The translations under genes and the position numbers were made by a program. The notes under the pieces were generated by a model. That model did not search any database, had not been told where the DNA came from, and saw nothing but the letters and a program-made list of their open reading frames with translations. From positions 2,389,370 to 2,453,369 of the forward strand of contig NC_020055.1 of the NCBI RefSeq assembly GCF_000331025.1: a DNA stretch of 64,000 nucleotides, given 5' to 3'. Within the stretch, counting starts at the first letter, position 1. Each line of letters starts with the position of its first letter. Source of the stretch: Maridesulfovibrio hydrothermalis AM13 = DSM 14728. Lineage in GTDB: Bacteria; Desulfobacterota; Desulfovibrionia; Desulfovibrionales; Desulfovibrionaceae. Below are positions 18,181-26,791 of this stretch, piece by piece.

Positions 18181-18333
18181 TTAAATATTTTCCATCAGGG
18201 TAAAAAACTTTCTGCCGCAGACGGTAAGTCGCACATCCTGCCCGCCTGCGCAATGTATAATGTGCGAGAGCGGATTGTATACAGGTTTAAGGTGCGTCTT
18301 GTCTATATCCACGGTGAAAATATCCGCTTTCAT
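18181..18333 (-). pseudogene. Remnant of an MtaD-like amidohydrolase, C-terminal 50 codons
   Basis: Fifty codons from ATG 18333 resemble the end of methylthioadenosine/adenosylhomocysteine deaminase. KADIFTVDID, HLKPVYNPLSHIIH and DVRLTVCGRK match the usual KADLIVLDLD, HLxPLYNPVSHLVY and DVRxxxVNGR. An in-frame TAA lies five codons before the ATG, and no catalytic region survives in the rest of the 17963-18462 gap. It lies 130 bases after mtnP on the same strand, where a deaminase acting on the same metabolite would be expected. It reads best as a decayed gene; a functional 50-residue peptide is unlikely because no ribosome binding site is seen. Confidence 0.65.
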
Positions 18334-18462
18334 TCCGGTCTTTATTTACCCCGTATCAGGAAAGTCAGGAAAAGAGGTCATGAGCGTAACATCGCATCCG
18401 GCACAGTTTGTGACAGCATGACTTCTGAAACGGGCAGCATCCTTTTTGAAACGGGAGTGTAC

Positions 18463-19212
18463 CTAGCTTATCTTTTCAATGGTTTTTATCAGCATAGAAG
18501 TGACGTTTTCAGCATTGGCCTGAAAAATTTCCAAAATGTCGTCCCATGTAACCGGTGCTTCGTCGGTTTTCCAGCAGTCGTAGTCCGTAGACATAGCAAC
18601 CACGGCATATGGAATTCCTGCTTCATTGGCGAGAATTGCTTCCGGTGCAGTGCTCATGTTGATTATATCTGCTCCCCAGGCCCGGAACATATGAGATTCT
18701 GCGCGGGTTGAAAATCTTGGACCTTCGATAGTTACAACTGTTCCTTTGTCATGAACAGTTATTTCCAGCTCGTTGCAGGACTCAACCATTTTTGCGCGCA
18801 GATCTGCGTCAAAAGGTTCAGCCATAGGGGTATGCATCGGTGAGTGCGGTTCAAATGTTTCGTGGAATGTCAATTCTCTTTTGCGGGTGAAGTCTATGAA
18901 CTGGTCCATAATAACCAGATGCCCGCGGTCTATTTTTTCCCTCAGTGAGCCGACTGCTGTGGTCGCCAGAATATAGTTACATCCGAGATCCTTGAGGGCC
19001 TGAATGTTGGCTCTGTTATTTACGTAGGTAGGTGGGATAGTGTGATCACGGCCGTGGCGTCCGATGATGTGCACTTCGGTTCCGGCAATAGTTCCGGACT
19101 TGACTGGAGAGCTTGGCTTGCCCCAGATGTTTTTTAGTTCGACATCTTTTGCGTTTTCAAGAATGTCCGGATTATCAAGCCCGCTGCCGCCGATTATGCC
19201 TATTACTGTCAT
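18463..19212 (-). CDS. mtnP: S-methyl-5'-thioadenosine phosphorylase
   Basis: MtnP splits methylthioadenosine with phosphate into adenine and methylthioribose-1-phosphate, feeding purine and methionine salvage. The 249-residue protein has GIIGGSGL, GRHGRDH(T)IPP, the family signature region with RANIQAL and TTAVGSL, and the substrate segment NMSTAPEAILANEAG near residue 185. AAGGA precedes the ATG. It lies downstream of apt, whose product recycles the adenine formed here, but a strong terminator separates the two. A decayed amidohydrolase gene follows. Confidence 0.93.
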   Translation of the reverse strand: MTVIGIIGGSGLDNPDILENAKDVELKNIWGKPSSPVKSGTIAGTEVHIIGRHGRDHTIPPTYVNNRANIQALKDLGCNYILATTAVGSLREKIDRGHLVIMDQFIDFTRKRELTFHETFEPHSPMHTPMAEPFDADLRAKMVESCNELEITVHDKGTVVTIEGPRFSTRAESHMFRAWGADIINMSTAPEAILANEAGIPYAVVAMSTDYDCWKTDEAPVTWDDILEIFQANAENVTSMLIKTIEKIS

Positions 19213-19248
19213 AATGTGCTGTCCTTGTTTACTATAATAAATTACACA

Positions 19249-19288
19249 AAAAATCTCCTTTTCACCTAGAGGTGAAAAGGAGATTTTT
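19249..19288. terminator. Terminator between apt and mtnP
   Basis: AAAAATCTCCTTTTCACC and GGTGAAAAGGAGATTTTT form a perfect 18-bp inverted repeat with a 4-base loop. It lies 11 bases past the apt stop and would end the apt transcript, so mtnP likely has its own promoter in the 36 bases before it or depends on readthrough. Confidence 0.9.
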
Positions 19289-19298
19289 GTCGAGCATA

Positions 19299-19811
19299 TT
19301 AAAGCTGGAGAAGGTTTTGAGTGGAAACTCCGGCAAGCTTTTCTCTTCCTTTAAGGAACCCAAGCTCAACCAGAAAACCGATTCCGGAAACATTTCCACC
19401 TGCTTTTTCAACAAGTTTAACCATGCCTTCAGCAGTTCCGCCTGTGGCAAGAACATCGTCGATAAGGAGGATGTCTTCACCCTTATCAACTGCGTCAATG
19501 TGCATGCTCAGACTGTCGGTTCCGTATTCAAGGTCATAATCTACGGAAACGGTTTTATATGGCAGTTTGCCGGGCTTACGGATGGGCACAAAGCCGATAC
19601 CGAGTTTGTATGCCAGCGGTGCGCCGAAAATGAATCCACGTGCCTCTGCGGCAGCTATTTTGTCAGCTTTGTAGTCGCTGAAACGTTCAGCCATCATGTC
19701 AATAGTGTATTGAAACGCACTCGGGTCCGCCAGAAGGGGGGTAATGTCAAAGTATACGATACCTTCTTTAGGAAAGTTGGGCACATCCCGGATATGATCC
19801 CTCAAATTCAT
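19299..19811 (-). CDS. apt: Adenine phosphoribosyltransferase
   Basis: Apt converts adenine and PRPP to AMP. The 170-residue length is standard. FPKEGIVYFDITPLL at the N-terminus, EARGFIFGAPLA, and the PRPP loop ILLIDDVLATGGTAEG (about residues 123-138) are intact. GGAGG lies seven bases before the ATG. It works with the neighbouring mtnP in recycling the adenine released from methylthioadenosine. Confidence 0.96.
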   Translation of the reverse strand: MNLRDHIRDVPNFPKEGIVYFDITPLLADPSAFQYTIDMMAERFSDYKADKIAAAEARGFIFGAPLAYKLGIGFVPIRKPGKLPYKTVSVDYDLEYGTDSLSMHIDAVDKGEDILLIDDVLATGGTAEGMVKLVEKAGGNVSGIGFLVELGFLKGREKLAGVSTQNLLQL

Positions 19812-19907
19812 GAACTTCCTCCATCCTAAGTGGATAATTAATTTATGCCTATGGATTATGTATTTTCAATCCCTTTGTCAAAGGTGAAGAGAAGCTGATA
19901 GTTGAGC

Positions 19908-20366
19908 TTAAGTTAATGAGCTGCTAAAGCCCTTTGCTCTTGTGCCGCCGGCTGATGCCATTCCTGCATTTTTCATTTTCTGCGTCAATATTTCAGAGAC
20001 TTGAGCCTGAATTTGAATCAGTTGTTCTTCTTTAGCTGCAATCTGCTCTTTATTTTCTTCAGAACCATCCTGCTTAAGCTTTTCAATCTCCTGCTTCAGT
20101 GTCTCAATTTGTTTTTGGAGATTTTCGAGCAGGGTATCTGTCCTGTCTTCGTTTTCAGGTTCTTCAGTGCTGGATGTCTTGTCAGATTTACTCTTTTTAA
20201 CAAGTTCTTTCGCTTCAGCTGAAATGCTAACAGTGTCTCCGTCTTTGTCTTTGGAGATAGTTGAAGATTTTTCTTCGTTATCTTTATCGAGTGGACTTAC
20301 TTCTGATTCAGCAGAAACTGCAAAAGATTGCCCGAGGTCAGAGCCGATACTAAAATTAAAACCCAT
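19908..20366 (-). CDS. Coiled-coil protein, FlxA-like
   Basis: The 152-residue hydrophilic protein has an acidic, serine-rich N-terminal half and a coiled coil at about residues 80-135 rich in Q, E, K and L heptads (LQKQIETLKQEIEKLKQ). It has no signal peptide or catalytic motif. The ending AGGTRAKGFSSSLT and the coil resemble FlxA-like proteins, which in enterics are flagellum-regulated; function here is unknown. A GAGGG stretch lies before the ATG. It is flanked by apt and a purine permease on the same strand, each at some distance. Confidence 0.72.
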   Translation of the reverse strand: MGFNFSIGSDLGQSFAVSAESEVSPLDKDNEEKSSTISKDKDGDTVSISAEAKELVKKSKSDKTSSTEEPENEDRTDTLLENLQKQIETLKQEIEKLKQDGSEENKEQIAAKEEQLIQIQAQVSEILTQKMKNAGMASAGGTRAKGFSSSLT

Positions 20367-20466
20367 ACTACTACCCTCTCAACTTAAGATTATAAGTAGA
20401 ATTATGTTTTTTATATCGGCTTGCCTTGGGAAAACTTTAGGCTGTTTGAGTTTGAAATCATGCAAA

Positions 20467-21777
20467 TCAATGAGGGCAGGCCAGAAAGAATATGATTGAA
20501 AGAGCACATAGAATCCAGAGGCCCGCAGAAATTTCAGCGAACTTTCCTGTTGCGGTTTTCATCAGCGGGTATGCGATGAATCCGGCAGTCATTCCAATGC
20601 CCAGATTGTAGGTAAAGCTCATCAGAATAATTACAAGGAATGCCGGAACAAGTTCGCTTATGTCATCCAGTTCCAGATCTTTGCATGGTGCTATCATGAG
20701 CATGCCTACAATTATCAGGCTCGGGCCGTATGCACAGGCTGGAATTGCCGTCAGCAGCGGGGACAGAAATAGTGCCGCTAAAAAAAGCAGAGCCGTAGTT
20801 ACAGCTGTAAGACCGGTACGTCCTCCGGCTTCTATTCCGGTAGCTGACTCTACGAAGACTCCGGTGGTTGTTGTTCCTATGAGTGAAGCAAAGACTGTCG
20901 TTACTGCATCGACAAGTAATGGGCGCTCCATTTGCGGGAGATTGCCATTTTTATCGAGAAGACCTGCGCGGTGCGAGACGGCGTAAAGAGTCCCCATGGT
21001 ATCCAGAAAGTCGAGAATAAACACGGTCAGAATCACGGAGATAAAGCCCCAGTTCAACGCGCCTATTATATCAAGTTTGAAAAGAGTCGGTTCAAGGGAC
21101 GGCGGCATGCTGAAATATGATGATGGAAAATGTGTTACACCGAGCAGCATGGTCGCAGCTGAAGTGGTCAGGATACCGAAGATGATCGCGCCGTCAACTT
21201 TCCAGACCATTAGTAAAGTAGTTAGGAAAAAGCACCCAATTGCCAGAAGAACCGGGATGTTCGTAAGATCACCGATATGAACCGGAGCACCGGGAACGCC
21301 GATACTGATAATTCCGGTGGTGTTAAGCCCTATAAAAGCAAGGAAAAGACCGATTCCGACTACGAATGCATTTTTAAGATTTTTTGGGATGGCATTGATT
21401 AACCATGATCTGATTCCGGTGATCGTGAAAATGACAAAAAGCATCCCTCCGAAAAATATTGCACCTAGAGCAGTCTGCCATGTGTGCCCCATCACTTTGA
21501 CTACGGTGAAAGCAATAAAAGCATTTTCGCCCATATAAGGAGCCACGGCAAAAGGGCGTTTGGCATACAAGCCCATAGCCATTGTCCCGAACGCGGCACT
21601 GATAATTGTTGCTACCATACTGGGACCGAAGGGAATTCCTGCGGCCTCAAGAATTTTAGGATTAACGATGATAATATAGGCCATAGTCGCAAACGTTGTC
21701 ATGCCTGCCATTATTTCGCGACTGACAGTCGATCCATGTTCTTCTATCTTGAAATATGTATTTAAAAGTGAATACAT
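20467..21777 (-). CDS. NCS2/AzgA-family purine (guanine/hypoxanthine) permease
   Basis: The 436-residue protein has about twelve hydrophobic segments. Its N-terminus (YFKIEEHGSTVSREIMAGMTTFATMAYIIIVNP) and GENAFIAF are typical of the AzgA subgroup that imports adenine, guanine or hypoxanthine with protons. Further family segments are DFLDTMGTLYAV and ESATGIEAGGRTGLTA. The start at 21777 has AAGGAG seven bases upstream; ten extra upstream residues lack a site. Its nearness to apt and mtnP suggests purine salvage. Exact base specificity is not readable. Confidence 0.92.
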   Translation of the reverse strand: MYSLLNTYFKIEEHGSTVSREIMAGMTTFATMAYIIIVNPKILEAAGIPFGPSMVATIISAAFGTMAMGLYAKRPFAVAPYMGENAFIAFTVVKVMGHTWQTALGAIFFGGMLFVIFTITGIRSWLINAIPKNLKNAFVVGIGLFLAFIGLNTTGIISIGVPGAPVHIGDLTNIPVLLAIGCFFLTTLLMVWKVDGAIIFGILTTSAATMLLGVTHFPSSYFSMPPSLEPTLFKLDIIGALNWGFISVILTVFILDFLDTMGTLYAVSHRAGLLDKNGNLPQMERPLLVDAVTTVFASLIGTTTTGVFVESATGIEAGGRTGLTAVTTALLFLAALFLSPLLTAIPACAYGPSLIIVGMLMIAPCKDLELDDISELVPAFLVIILMSFTYNLGIGMTAGFIAYPLMKTATGKFAEISAGLWILCALSIIFFLACPH

Positions 21778-21934
21778 CCCTGACTCCTTGATAAAAAATT
21801 TGCACAATTATGCATCGGCAAAATTTTATTACAATATATCTGAGGTGCGGCGCAAGCTTGAACTTGCTTAATCGGTGGTCATGAAGCTAGAGTGCATTTT
21901 TTTAACAATAATAAATTTTATATACGGAGTTTTT

Positions 21935-22723
21935 GTGCAGATAAGACACAGGGCAAAAAAAAGTCTCGGGCAGAACTTTTTGCAGGATGCCAATATAGCA
22001 CGTAAAATTGTAGACAGTCTCAGGATTACGGAAAATGATTGCATTATAGAAATCGGCCCCGGGCAGGGGGCTTTAACCAGACATATTATTGAAGCATCAC
22101 CGGAAAGAGTCATGCTTATTGAAAAAGACCGTGACCTTGCTCCGGCTTTGGAAGCTGAGTTTCCTGAGGTTGAAGTTATTCAGGAGGATGCACTCAAATT
22201 TAACTGGGAGGATCTCGATCCAGCTAAAAACTGGAAAATTATAGGTAACCTCCCTTATAACGTTGCATCGAAAATTATGTGGGATGTTGCGGCCCAGAGT
22301 AATGCTACTTGCGTGTTTATGGTTCAGCATGAAGTAGGGCTTCGAATTACAGCTGATCCGGGATCAAAAAAATATGGCGGGATCAGTGTATGGATTCAAA
22401 GTTTTTGCCGGACAGAATATATTTTTAAAGTTCCGCCGACCGTTTTTAAGCCGATGCCTAAAGTTGACTCGGCTGTGATAAAATTTTTTCCACGGCCTGC
22501 TGAAGAAAAACCTATTGATATTAAGGGGCTTGCAAAGCTCATTAAATACTGTTTTCAGTATAGGAGAAAGCAGCTTGGTAAGATACTGAAATCATTCATG
22601 TCTGATTGTGTGGTGGAGTGGGCTGAAAAGGAGGGCAGAACACTCAAAGATCGCCCAGAAGCCTTGTCCCCACTGCAATTTCAGAGTTTGTATAAATGTG
22701 TTAAAAATGATTTTCCCTCTTGA
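21935..22723 (+). CDS. rsmA: 16S rRNA (adenine1518/1519-N6,N6) dimethyltransferase
   Basis: RsmA (KsgA) dimethylates two adjacent adenines near the 3' end of 16S rRNA. The 262-residue protein has KKSLGQNFL, the SAM site EIGPGQGALT, VMLIEKDRDLAPAL, and the catalytic IGNLPYNVAS motif. PPTVFKPMPKVDSAV and YRRKQLGK close the fold. The start is read as GTG at 21935 with GGAG five bases upstream. An ATG 20 codons earlier would add a hydrophobic tail not expected in the family. It diverges from the NCS2 permease gene. Confidence 0.95.
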   Translation: MQIRHRAKKSLGQNFLQDANIARKIVDSLRITENDCIIEIGPGQGALTRHIIEASPERVMLIEKDRDLAPALEAEFPEVEVIQEDALKFNWEDLDPAKNWKIIGNLPYNVASKIMWDVAAQSNATCVFMVQHEVGLRITADPGSKKYGGISVWIQSFCRTEYIFKVPPTVFKPMPKVDSAVIKFFPRPAEEKPIDIKGLAKLIKYCFQYRRKQLGKILKSFMSDCVVEWAEKEGRTLKDRPEALSPLQFQSLYKCVKNDFPS

Positions 22724-22749
22724 CTTGTTGGCTAAAATTTTGTTTTAGA
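22720..22749 (+). promoter_or_regulatory. Candidate sigma-70 promoter for the second HU gene
   Basis: TTGACT at 22720-22725 overlaps the rsmA stop and is followed 17-18 bases later by TTTTAG/TTTAGA. It would give a leader of more than 200 bases before the HU start; a small hairpin (CTCGC/GCGAG, 22894-22909) lies in that leader. Confidence 0.4.
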
Positions 22750-22975
22750 TTTTCATCAAGGTTGTTTGATTCAAGGTGTGCGTTGATTTTTTGGAGAAAA
22801 ACAGTGCTCAGGGGCTTGTTTTAAACGACTTTGAATGTTAGCTACTCGGACTGTTGTGCAGATATGTACGGCAATTAAATTTTGAACCCAACTCTCGCTG
22901 GCTGGCGAGTTTAATGGCAGACGCAGATGAGTGCGTTGCAATAATCATTTTCCCGTTTTTAAGGAGGAAGGACTG

Positions 22976-23248
22976 ATGACCAAGGCTGAACTCGTTGTTA
23001 AGATTGCTGAAAAAGCAGGTATGACCAAAGCTGATGCAGAGCGTTGCCTCAACTATTTTCTCGATACAGTTGAAGAAACTCTCGTCAACGAAGGCAAACT
23101 GACCCTTACAGGTTTCGGTACATTTCAGGTAGACGAAAGAAAAGAACGCGTTGGCCGCAACCCCCGCACAGGTGAAGAGATCAAAATTCCTGCTTGCAAG
23201 GTTGTTAAATTTCGCCCCGGTAAGCTTCTGAAAGACGCTGTAAAATAA
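22976..23248 (+). CDS. hup: HU-family DNA-binding protein (second paralogue)
   Basis: The 90-residue protein is a second [26 protein letters not shown] carries the DNA-binding arm, and [15 protein letters not shown] closes it. AAGGAGGAAGG precedes ATG 22976, a very strong binding site expected for an abundant protein. Fifteen codons of upstream open frame are not used. A 58-residue membrane protein gene starts 15 bases after its stop with its own AAGGAG and shares the transcript. Confidence 0.95.
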   Translation: MTKAELVVKIAEKAGMTKADAERCLNYFLDTVEETLVNEGKLTLTGFGTFQVDERKERVGRNPRTGEEIKIPACKVVKFRPGKLLKDAVK

Positions 23249-23263
23249 TTAAGGAGATTTAAA

Positions 23264-23440
23264 ATGTTGCATGGTGAAACCGTTCAAAGTCCTCTTCCTA
23301 TGGATCTTCCCTGGTGGATGCCTGATCATGTTATATTTTTCGGAGTTCTTTACATCGTAATCGGTATCCTCGGTGCAGGTATGGCATACTGTGCTGTAAA
23401 AGCATGGATGGATAGCAAAAACGAAGCCGTTGACCACTAG
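23264..23440 (+). CDS. Small single-pass membrane protein (58 residues), unknown
   Basis: This short frame has AAGGAG eight bases before ATG 23264 and ends 22 bases before a strong terminator. The N-terminal 20 residues are polar to aromatic (LPMDLPWWMP). One hydrophobic segment covers about residues 22-46 (HVIFFGVLY...GILGAGMAYCAV), with a charged tail KAWMDSKNEAVDH. It fits an inner-membrane micropeptide. Its position directly behind the highly expressed HU gene, within the same terminator-bounded unit, argues for translation. I do not recognise a function. Confidence 0.72.
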   Translation: MLHGETVQSPLPMDLPWWMPDHVIFFGVLYIVIGILGAGMAYCAVKAWMDSKNEAVDH

Positions 23441-23462
23441 TTTTTACTGCTTGTGAATTTCA

Positions 23463-23502
23463 ATATTCAGCATTTGTTTAGACAAATGCTGAATATTTTT
23501 TT
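23463..23502 (+). terminator. Terminator of the HU-micropeptide unit
   Basis: ATATTCAGCATTTGT (23463-23477) pairs perfectly with ACAAATGCTGAATAT (23482-23496), followed by eight Ts. Confidence 0.92.
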
Positions 23503-23514
23503 TTGGGATATTTC

Positions 23515-23544
23515 TTGACTTTACGATTGATGTGAGGTTATTAA
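23515..23544 (+). promoter_or_regulatory. Candidate promoter of the rpsU-rpoD operon
   Basis: TTGACT at 23515-23520 and TATTAA at 23539-23544 are separated by 18 bases. They lie about 60 bases before the rpsU start and directly after the preceding terminator. Confidence 0.5.
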
Positions 23545-23603
23545 ATTTCTCTTCCGCACGCCTTTCTGAGGTGGGCGAGATCCAGACAGGGGGGGTGATT
23601 TGA

Positions 23604-23804
23604 TTGCCCGGTGTTTACCTCGAAGATTCTGACAATTTTGAAATAGCTCTTCGCCGCTTTAAGAAGCAGGTTGAAAAAGCTGGAGTTCTTTCCGAACTCA
23701 AAAAACGTCAGCACTATGAAAAGCCAAGCGTGCAGCGTAAGAAAAAGAAAGCTGCTGCCCGCAAAAGGCTCATTAAAAAAATGCGCAAAATGTCAATGGG
23801 TTAG
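23604..23804 (+). CDS. rpsU: 30S ribosomal protein S21
   Basis: S21 (66 residues) helps 30S subunits base-pair with mRNA. The sequence [26 protein letters not shown] and the lysine-rich tail match the family. The start is TTG at 23604 with an AGGGGGGG stretch nine bases upstream. It is the first gene of the classic macromolecular-synthesis operon that here runs rpsU-yqeY-mutS2-dnaG-rpoD. Confidence 0.95.
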   Translation: MPGVYLEDSDNFEIALRRFKKQVEKAGVLSELKKRQHYEKPSVQRKKKKAAARKRLIKKMRKMSMG

Positions 23805-23807
23805 TCT

Positions 23808-24254
23808 ATGAGTCTCATTGAGCAGATAGATAAAGATTACATCACGGCCTACAAGGCCAAAGATGCTGTCAAAAAAACAGTCCTGAGGCATCTCAAGACT
23901 GCTATAAAAAATCGCATGGTCGACCTCAAAGAGGAAACTCTTTCTGATGACGACGTGCTCGATCTTGTTTCAAAGCAGATCAAGCAGCGCAAGGATTCCA
24001 TCGAACAGTACGAAAGTGCTGGGCGTCCCGAGCTGGCCGAGACGGAGGCTATTGAAATTAAGGCCCTTGCCGGTTACATGCCGCCCGAGCTTTCCACTGA
24101 GGAACTCGAAGCTGCTGTTGATAAAGCAATTGCCGATATTGGAGCTTCTAAAATGCAGGATATGGGTAAAGTGATGCAGGCCATCATGGCAGCCCATAAA
24201 GGACAGGTTGACGGTAAGGCTCTCAGTAGCTTGGTCCGCTCTCGTCTATCCTGA
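23808..24254 (+). CDS. yqeY: YqeY/GatB-related tRNA amidotransferase-like domain protein
   Basis: The 148-residue protein is the stand-alone version of the C-terminal tRNA-binding domain of GatB. LRHLKTAIKNRMVDL, IKQRKDSIEQYESAGRPELAETEAIEI and MGKVMQAIMAAHKGQVDGK are characteristic. Its role is unclear; tRNA or translation is likely. It begins three bases after rpsU and ends before a terminator-like hairpin. rpsU-yqeY pairing is widespread in bacteria. Confidence 0.93.
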   Translation: MSLIEQIDKDYITAYKAKDAVKKTVLRHLKTAIKNRMVDLKEETLSDDDVLDLVSKQIKQRKDSIEQYESAGRPELAETEAIEIKALAGYMPPELSTEELEAAVDKAIADIGASKMQDMGKVMQAIMAAHKGQVDGKALSSLVRSRLS

Positions 24255-24278
24255 CGATCAGCTTTAGCTAGTATTTAA

Positions 24279-24322
24279 CGGCAGGCCCCGGAGTCAATCC
24301 GGGGCTGTTTGCCGTTTTTTTT
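24279..24322 (+). terminator. Internal terminator between yqeY and mutS2
   Basis: ACGGCA...TGCCGT encloses GGCCCCGGA/TCCGGGGCT, followed by a run of eight Ts. It splits the operon after rpsU-yqeY. E. coli has a terminator at the equivalent place between rpsU and dnaG, which lowers primase expression relative to S21. Confidence 0.85.
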
Positions 24323-24388
24323 GTATTGGCCTTTCCTGTTTTTTTGCAGGAAAATGTTGATCAACTTCTTTTCTATAATTGGAATCCT

Positions 24389-26692
24389 ATGGAGCCAAGA
24401 TCTCTCCAGCTACTCGAATTTCCGAAAGTCCTTAAGGTGCTTTCCGGCTATAGCGTTTCCTCGTCCGGGGCTGACGCTTGTCTTGCGTTGTCTCCAATGC
24501 AGGAAGCCGATTCAATCAATTCTATGTCCCGTTTTTTCAGACAGGGGCAGAATTTTGTTAAAGAAACCGGCTTTCGACTCGGGACATTTCCTCCTCTTGA
24601 AGGTCTTTTTGAGTATCTTCTCAAGCCTGCAAATATCCTTGACACAGATGCACTTTATGCTCTGGTGCAGACAATTGGTCAGGCTCGCACTCTTAAAGAA
24701 TCTCTTGCCATTGCTGAAAAAAGGGACTGGGACTGCATTCTCGCGTTTATGGATGGCATTATCTGGCCCGAGAAAACTTTCTCCGGCTTGAAGCGTTGCC
24801 TTGATCAGGATGGAAATATTCGTGATGAAAGTTCTCCTGAGCTTTACGATATCCGCCAGTCCTTAAGGGCCTTGCATCAGCGTTGTTCCAAAAAAGTACG
24901 TGATTTTATCCACGGTGAAGATATCAGTCGTTTTCTTCAAGATGAGTTTATGACTATCTCGTCTGACCGTTATGTTCTGCCGCTTAAGTCAAATTTCAAA
25001 GGACGTTTGCAGGGGATTATTCACGACTATTCAAATACTGGCGAAACATGTTATTTCGAGCCTCTTTTTCTGGTGGAGCTTAATAACTCCATGCAGGAAC
25101 TGAAACAGCAGGAAAGGGCGGAAGAATTAAAGATTCTGACCTACCTTACCGGACTGGTGCGTGCTGAACTTAGCGAATGCGTTGCAGCGTACGGTTTTCT
25201 GGTTGATTATGACGTGCTTCAAGCCAAGATTGATTTTGCGGCTTCAATAAAAGCGGTTGCCGTGGACGTTAAGTCTGGAGCAGGATTTGATCTGAAGGCA
25301 GCTCGTCACCCTTTGCTTATCACCGCAGACGGCGGAGTGAATCCTCTTAATATAGAGCTTCCCTCGGAGCAAAAAGTGCTGATTGTCAGCGGGGGTAACG
25401 CTGGCGGTAAAACTGTCTGCCTTAAAACTGTGGGGCTTCTGGCTGCTATGGCTTTTAGCGGTATTCCGGTTCCTGTCGAAAAAGGATCGGTGCTGCCGCT
25501 TTTTAAAGAAATTTTTGTAATTATGGGTGATGAGCAGTCGCTTGAGGAAAATGTCAGTACTTTTTCTGCTCAAATTCAGTCCATCAGCCGTATCTGGGGA
25601 TCAATGGATTCATCCACCTTGTTCATCTTAGATGAATTTGGTTCCGGAACTGATCCGGCGCAGGGGGCGGCTCTTGCTCAGGCGGTGGTAGATGGACTCA
25701 TTGATAACGGGGTTACTTGTTTTGCCGCGACTCATTTTCCGGCCCTAAAGACTTACGCTCTGGTGACTGAAGGTGTTCGTGCAGCCAGTGTGCTTTTTGA
25801 TCCGGGTACTAAGCGGCCTTTATTCAGTCTGGCTTATGATCAGGTCGGAGCCTCCATTGCTCTTGATGTTGCCCGTGAACATGGTCTTCCTGAGTCTATT
25901 CTTAGTAAAGCAGAGCAGTATTTGCTTATGGATGGTTCTGATACCGGATCGGTCATGAACAGGCTCAATGAACTTGCGGTCAGCCGTGAGAGAGAGCTTG
26001 AAGAACTTGACCGTATCAAGGCCAAACTTGAAACCAAGCGTGCCAGACTTGAAGAGAAGTTTGAACGTGAACGTCTTTCAGTGCTTGCAGATGTAAAATC
26101 GCAGGCCCAGTCTGTTCTTAAAGAATGGCAGGACGGCAAGCTCGGACGTAAGCAGGCTTTGAAAAAACTTTCTCAGGCCAGAGGGCTTATCGGTGGAGAA
26201 GATAAGCCTAAAACTGAAGTGAAACCCTTTTCTTTTGATGAGATCGCCGTCGGGGCGCAAATCCTCAATATCAACTGGGGCCGTAAAGGCGTTGTTCTTG
26301 AAAAAGATGATCGTAAAAAACGGGCGAAAGTTGATATGGACGGAGTTGCCATGTGGATTCCTGCTGAGCAGCTTGGTCCTGTATCTAAATCAGGCACACC
26401 AAGCCGTCCGCAGAAGCTGGCGACTCAAAGTAACGCTCCGAAAGGTGGCATGACTCTTAAAATCGATTTGCGTGGTAAGCGCGCTGATATTGCTATCAGC
26501 GAGCTTGGCAAGTTTTTTGATCAGGCACTTCTGCGCGGGGCGACGGTTCTTGAAATCGTCCACGGCCGCGGGACCGGTGCTTTGCGCCGTGAGGTGCAAC
26601 TGTTTCTTAAAGGCAACCCGGCCGTAGCAAATTTCGGTTTTGCTCCTGAAGACCGTGGTGGCGACGGAATGACTGAGGTCGAACTGGTTTAA
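24389..26692 (+). CDS. mutS2: Endonuclease MutS2 with C-terminal Smr domain
   Basis: MutS2 is a MutS-family ATPase that, unlike MutS, limits homologous recombination or rescues stalled ribosomes. The 767-residue protein has core and clamp domains. Walker A is VSGGNAGGKT near residue 335; the FILDEFGSGTDP Walker B and ATHFPALK follow. A coiled segment runs at about 530-610, and the Smr nuclease domain at about 690-767 has DLRGKRAD and IVHGRGTGALR. The start at 24389 (MEPRSLQ) fits the family; an earlier ATG adds a hydrophobic stretch. It is in the rpsU-rpoD operon, after an internal terminator. Confidence 0.95.
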   Translation: MEPRSLQLLEFPKVLKVLSGYSVSSSGADACLALSPMQEADSINSMSRFFRQGQNFVKETGFRLGTFPPLEGLFEYLLKPANILDTDALYALVQTIGQARTLKESLAIAEKRDWDCILAFMDGIIWPEKTFSGLKRCLDQDGNIRDESSPELYDIRQSLRALHQRCSKKVRDFIHGEDISRFLQDEFMTISSDRYVLPLKSNFKGRLQGIIHDYSNTGETCYFEPLFLVELNNSMQELKQQERAEELKILTYLTGLVRAELSECVAAYGFLVDYDVLQAKIDFAASIKAVAVDVKSGAGFDLKAARHPLLITADGGVNPLNIELPSEQKVLIVSGGNAGGKTVCLKTVGLLAAMAFSGIPVPVEKGSVLPLFKEIFVIMGDEQSLEENVSTFSAQIQSISRIWGSMDSSTLFILDEFGSGTDPAQGAALAQAVVDGLIDNGVTCFAATHFPALKTYALVTEGVRAASVLFDPGTKRPLFSLAYDQVGASIALDVAREHGLPESILSKAEQYLLMDGSDTGSVMNRLNELAVSRERELEELDRIKAKLETKRARLEEKFERERLSVLADVKSQAQSVLKEWQDGKLGRKQALKKLSQARGLIGGEDKPKTEVKPFSFDEIAVGAQILNINWGRKGVVLEKDDRKKRAKVDMDGVAMWIPAEQLGPVSKSGTPSRPQKLATQSNAPKGGMTLKIDLRGKRADIAISELGKFFDQALLRGATVLEIVHGRGTGALRREVQLFLKGNPAVANFGFAPEDRGGDGMTEVELV

Positions 26693-26791
26693 TGCAAAAA
26701 AAATCTTGTTGTGCTATGGAAATGCATAACAGGATGTTTGCACGTTATTTCAGTGGCTTCCAATTGTTTCGGTGATGAGCAAGGGGGACTT

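Noticed and set aside
18157-18711. Plus-strand 184-codon frame opposite the mtnP end
   Set aside because: It overlaps mtnP in antisense and the amidohydrolase remnant, with no binding site or recognisable motif.
19272-19829. Plus-strand 185-codon frame opposite apt
   Set aside because: Antisense to a clear apt gene and runs through its terminator; a codon-bias shadow.
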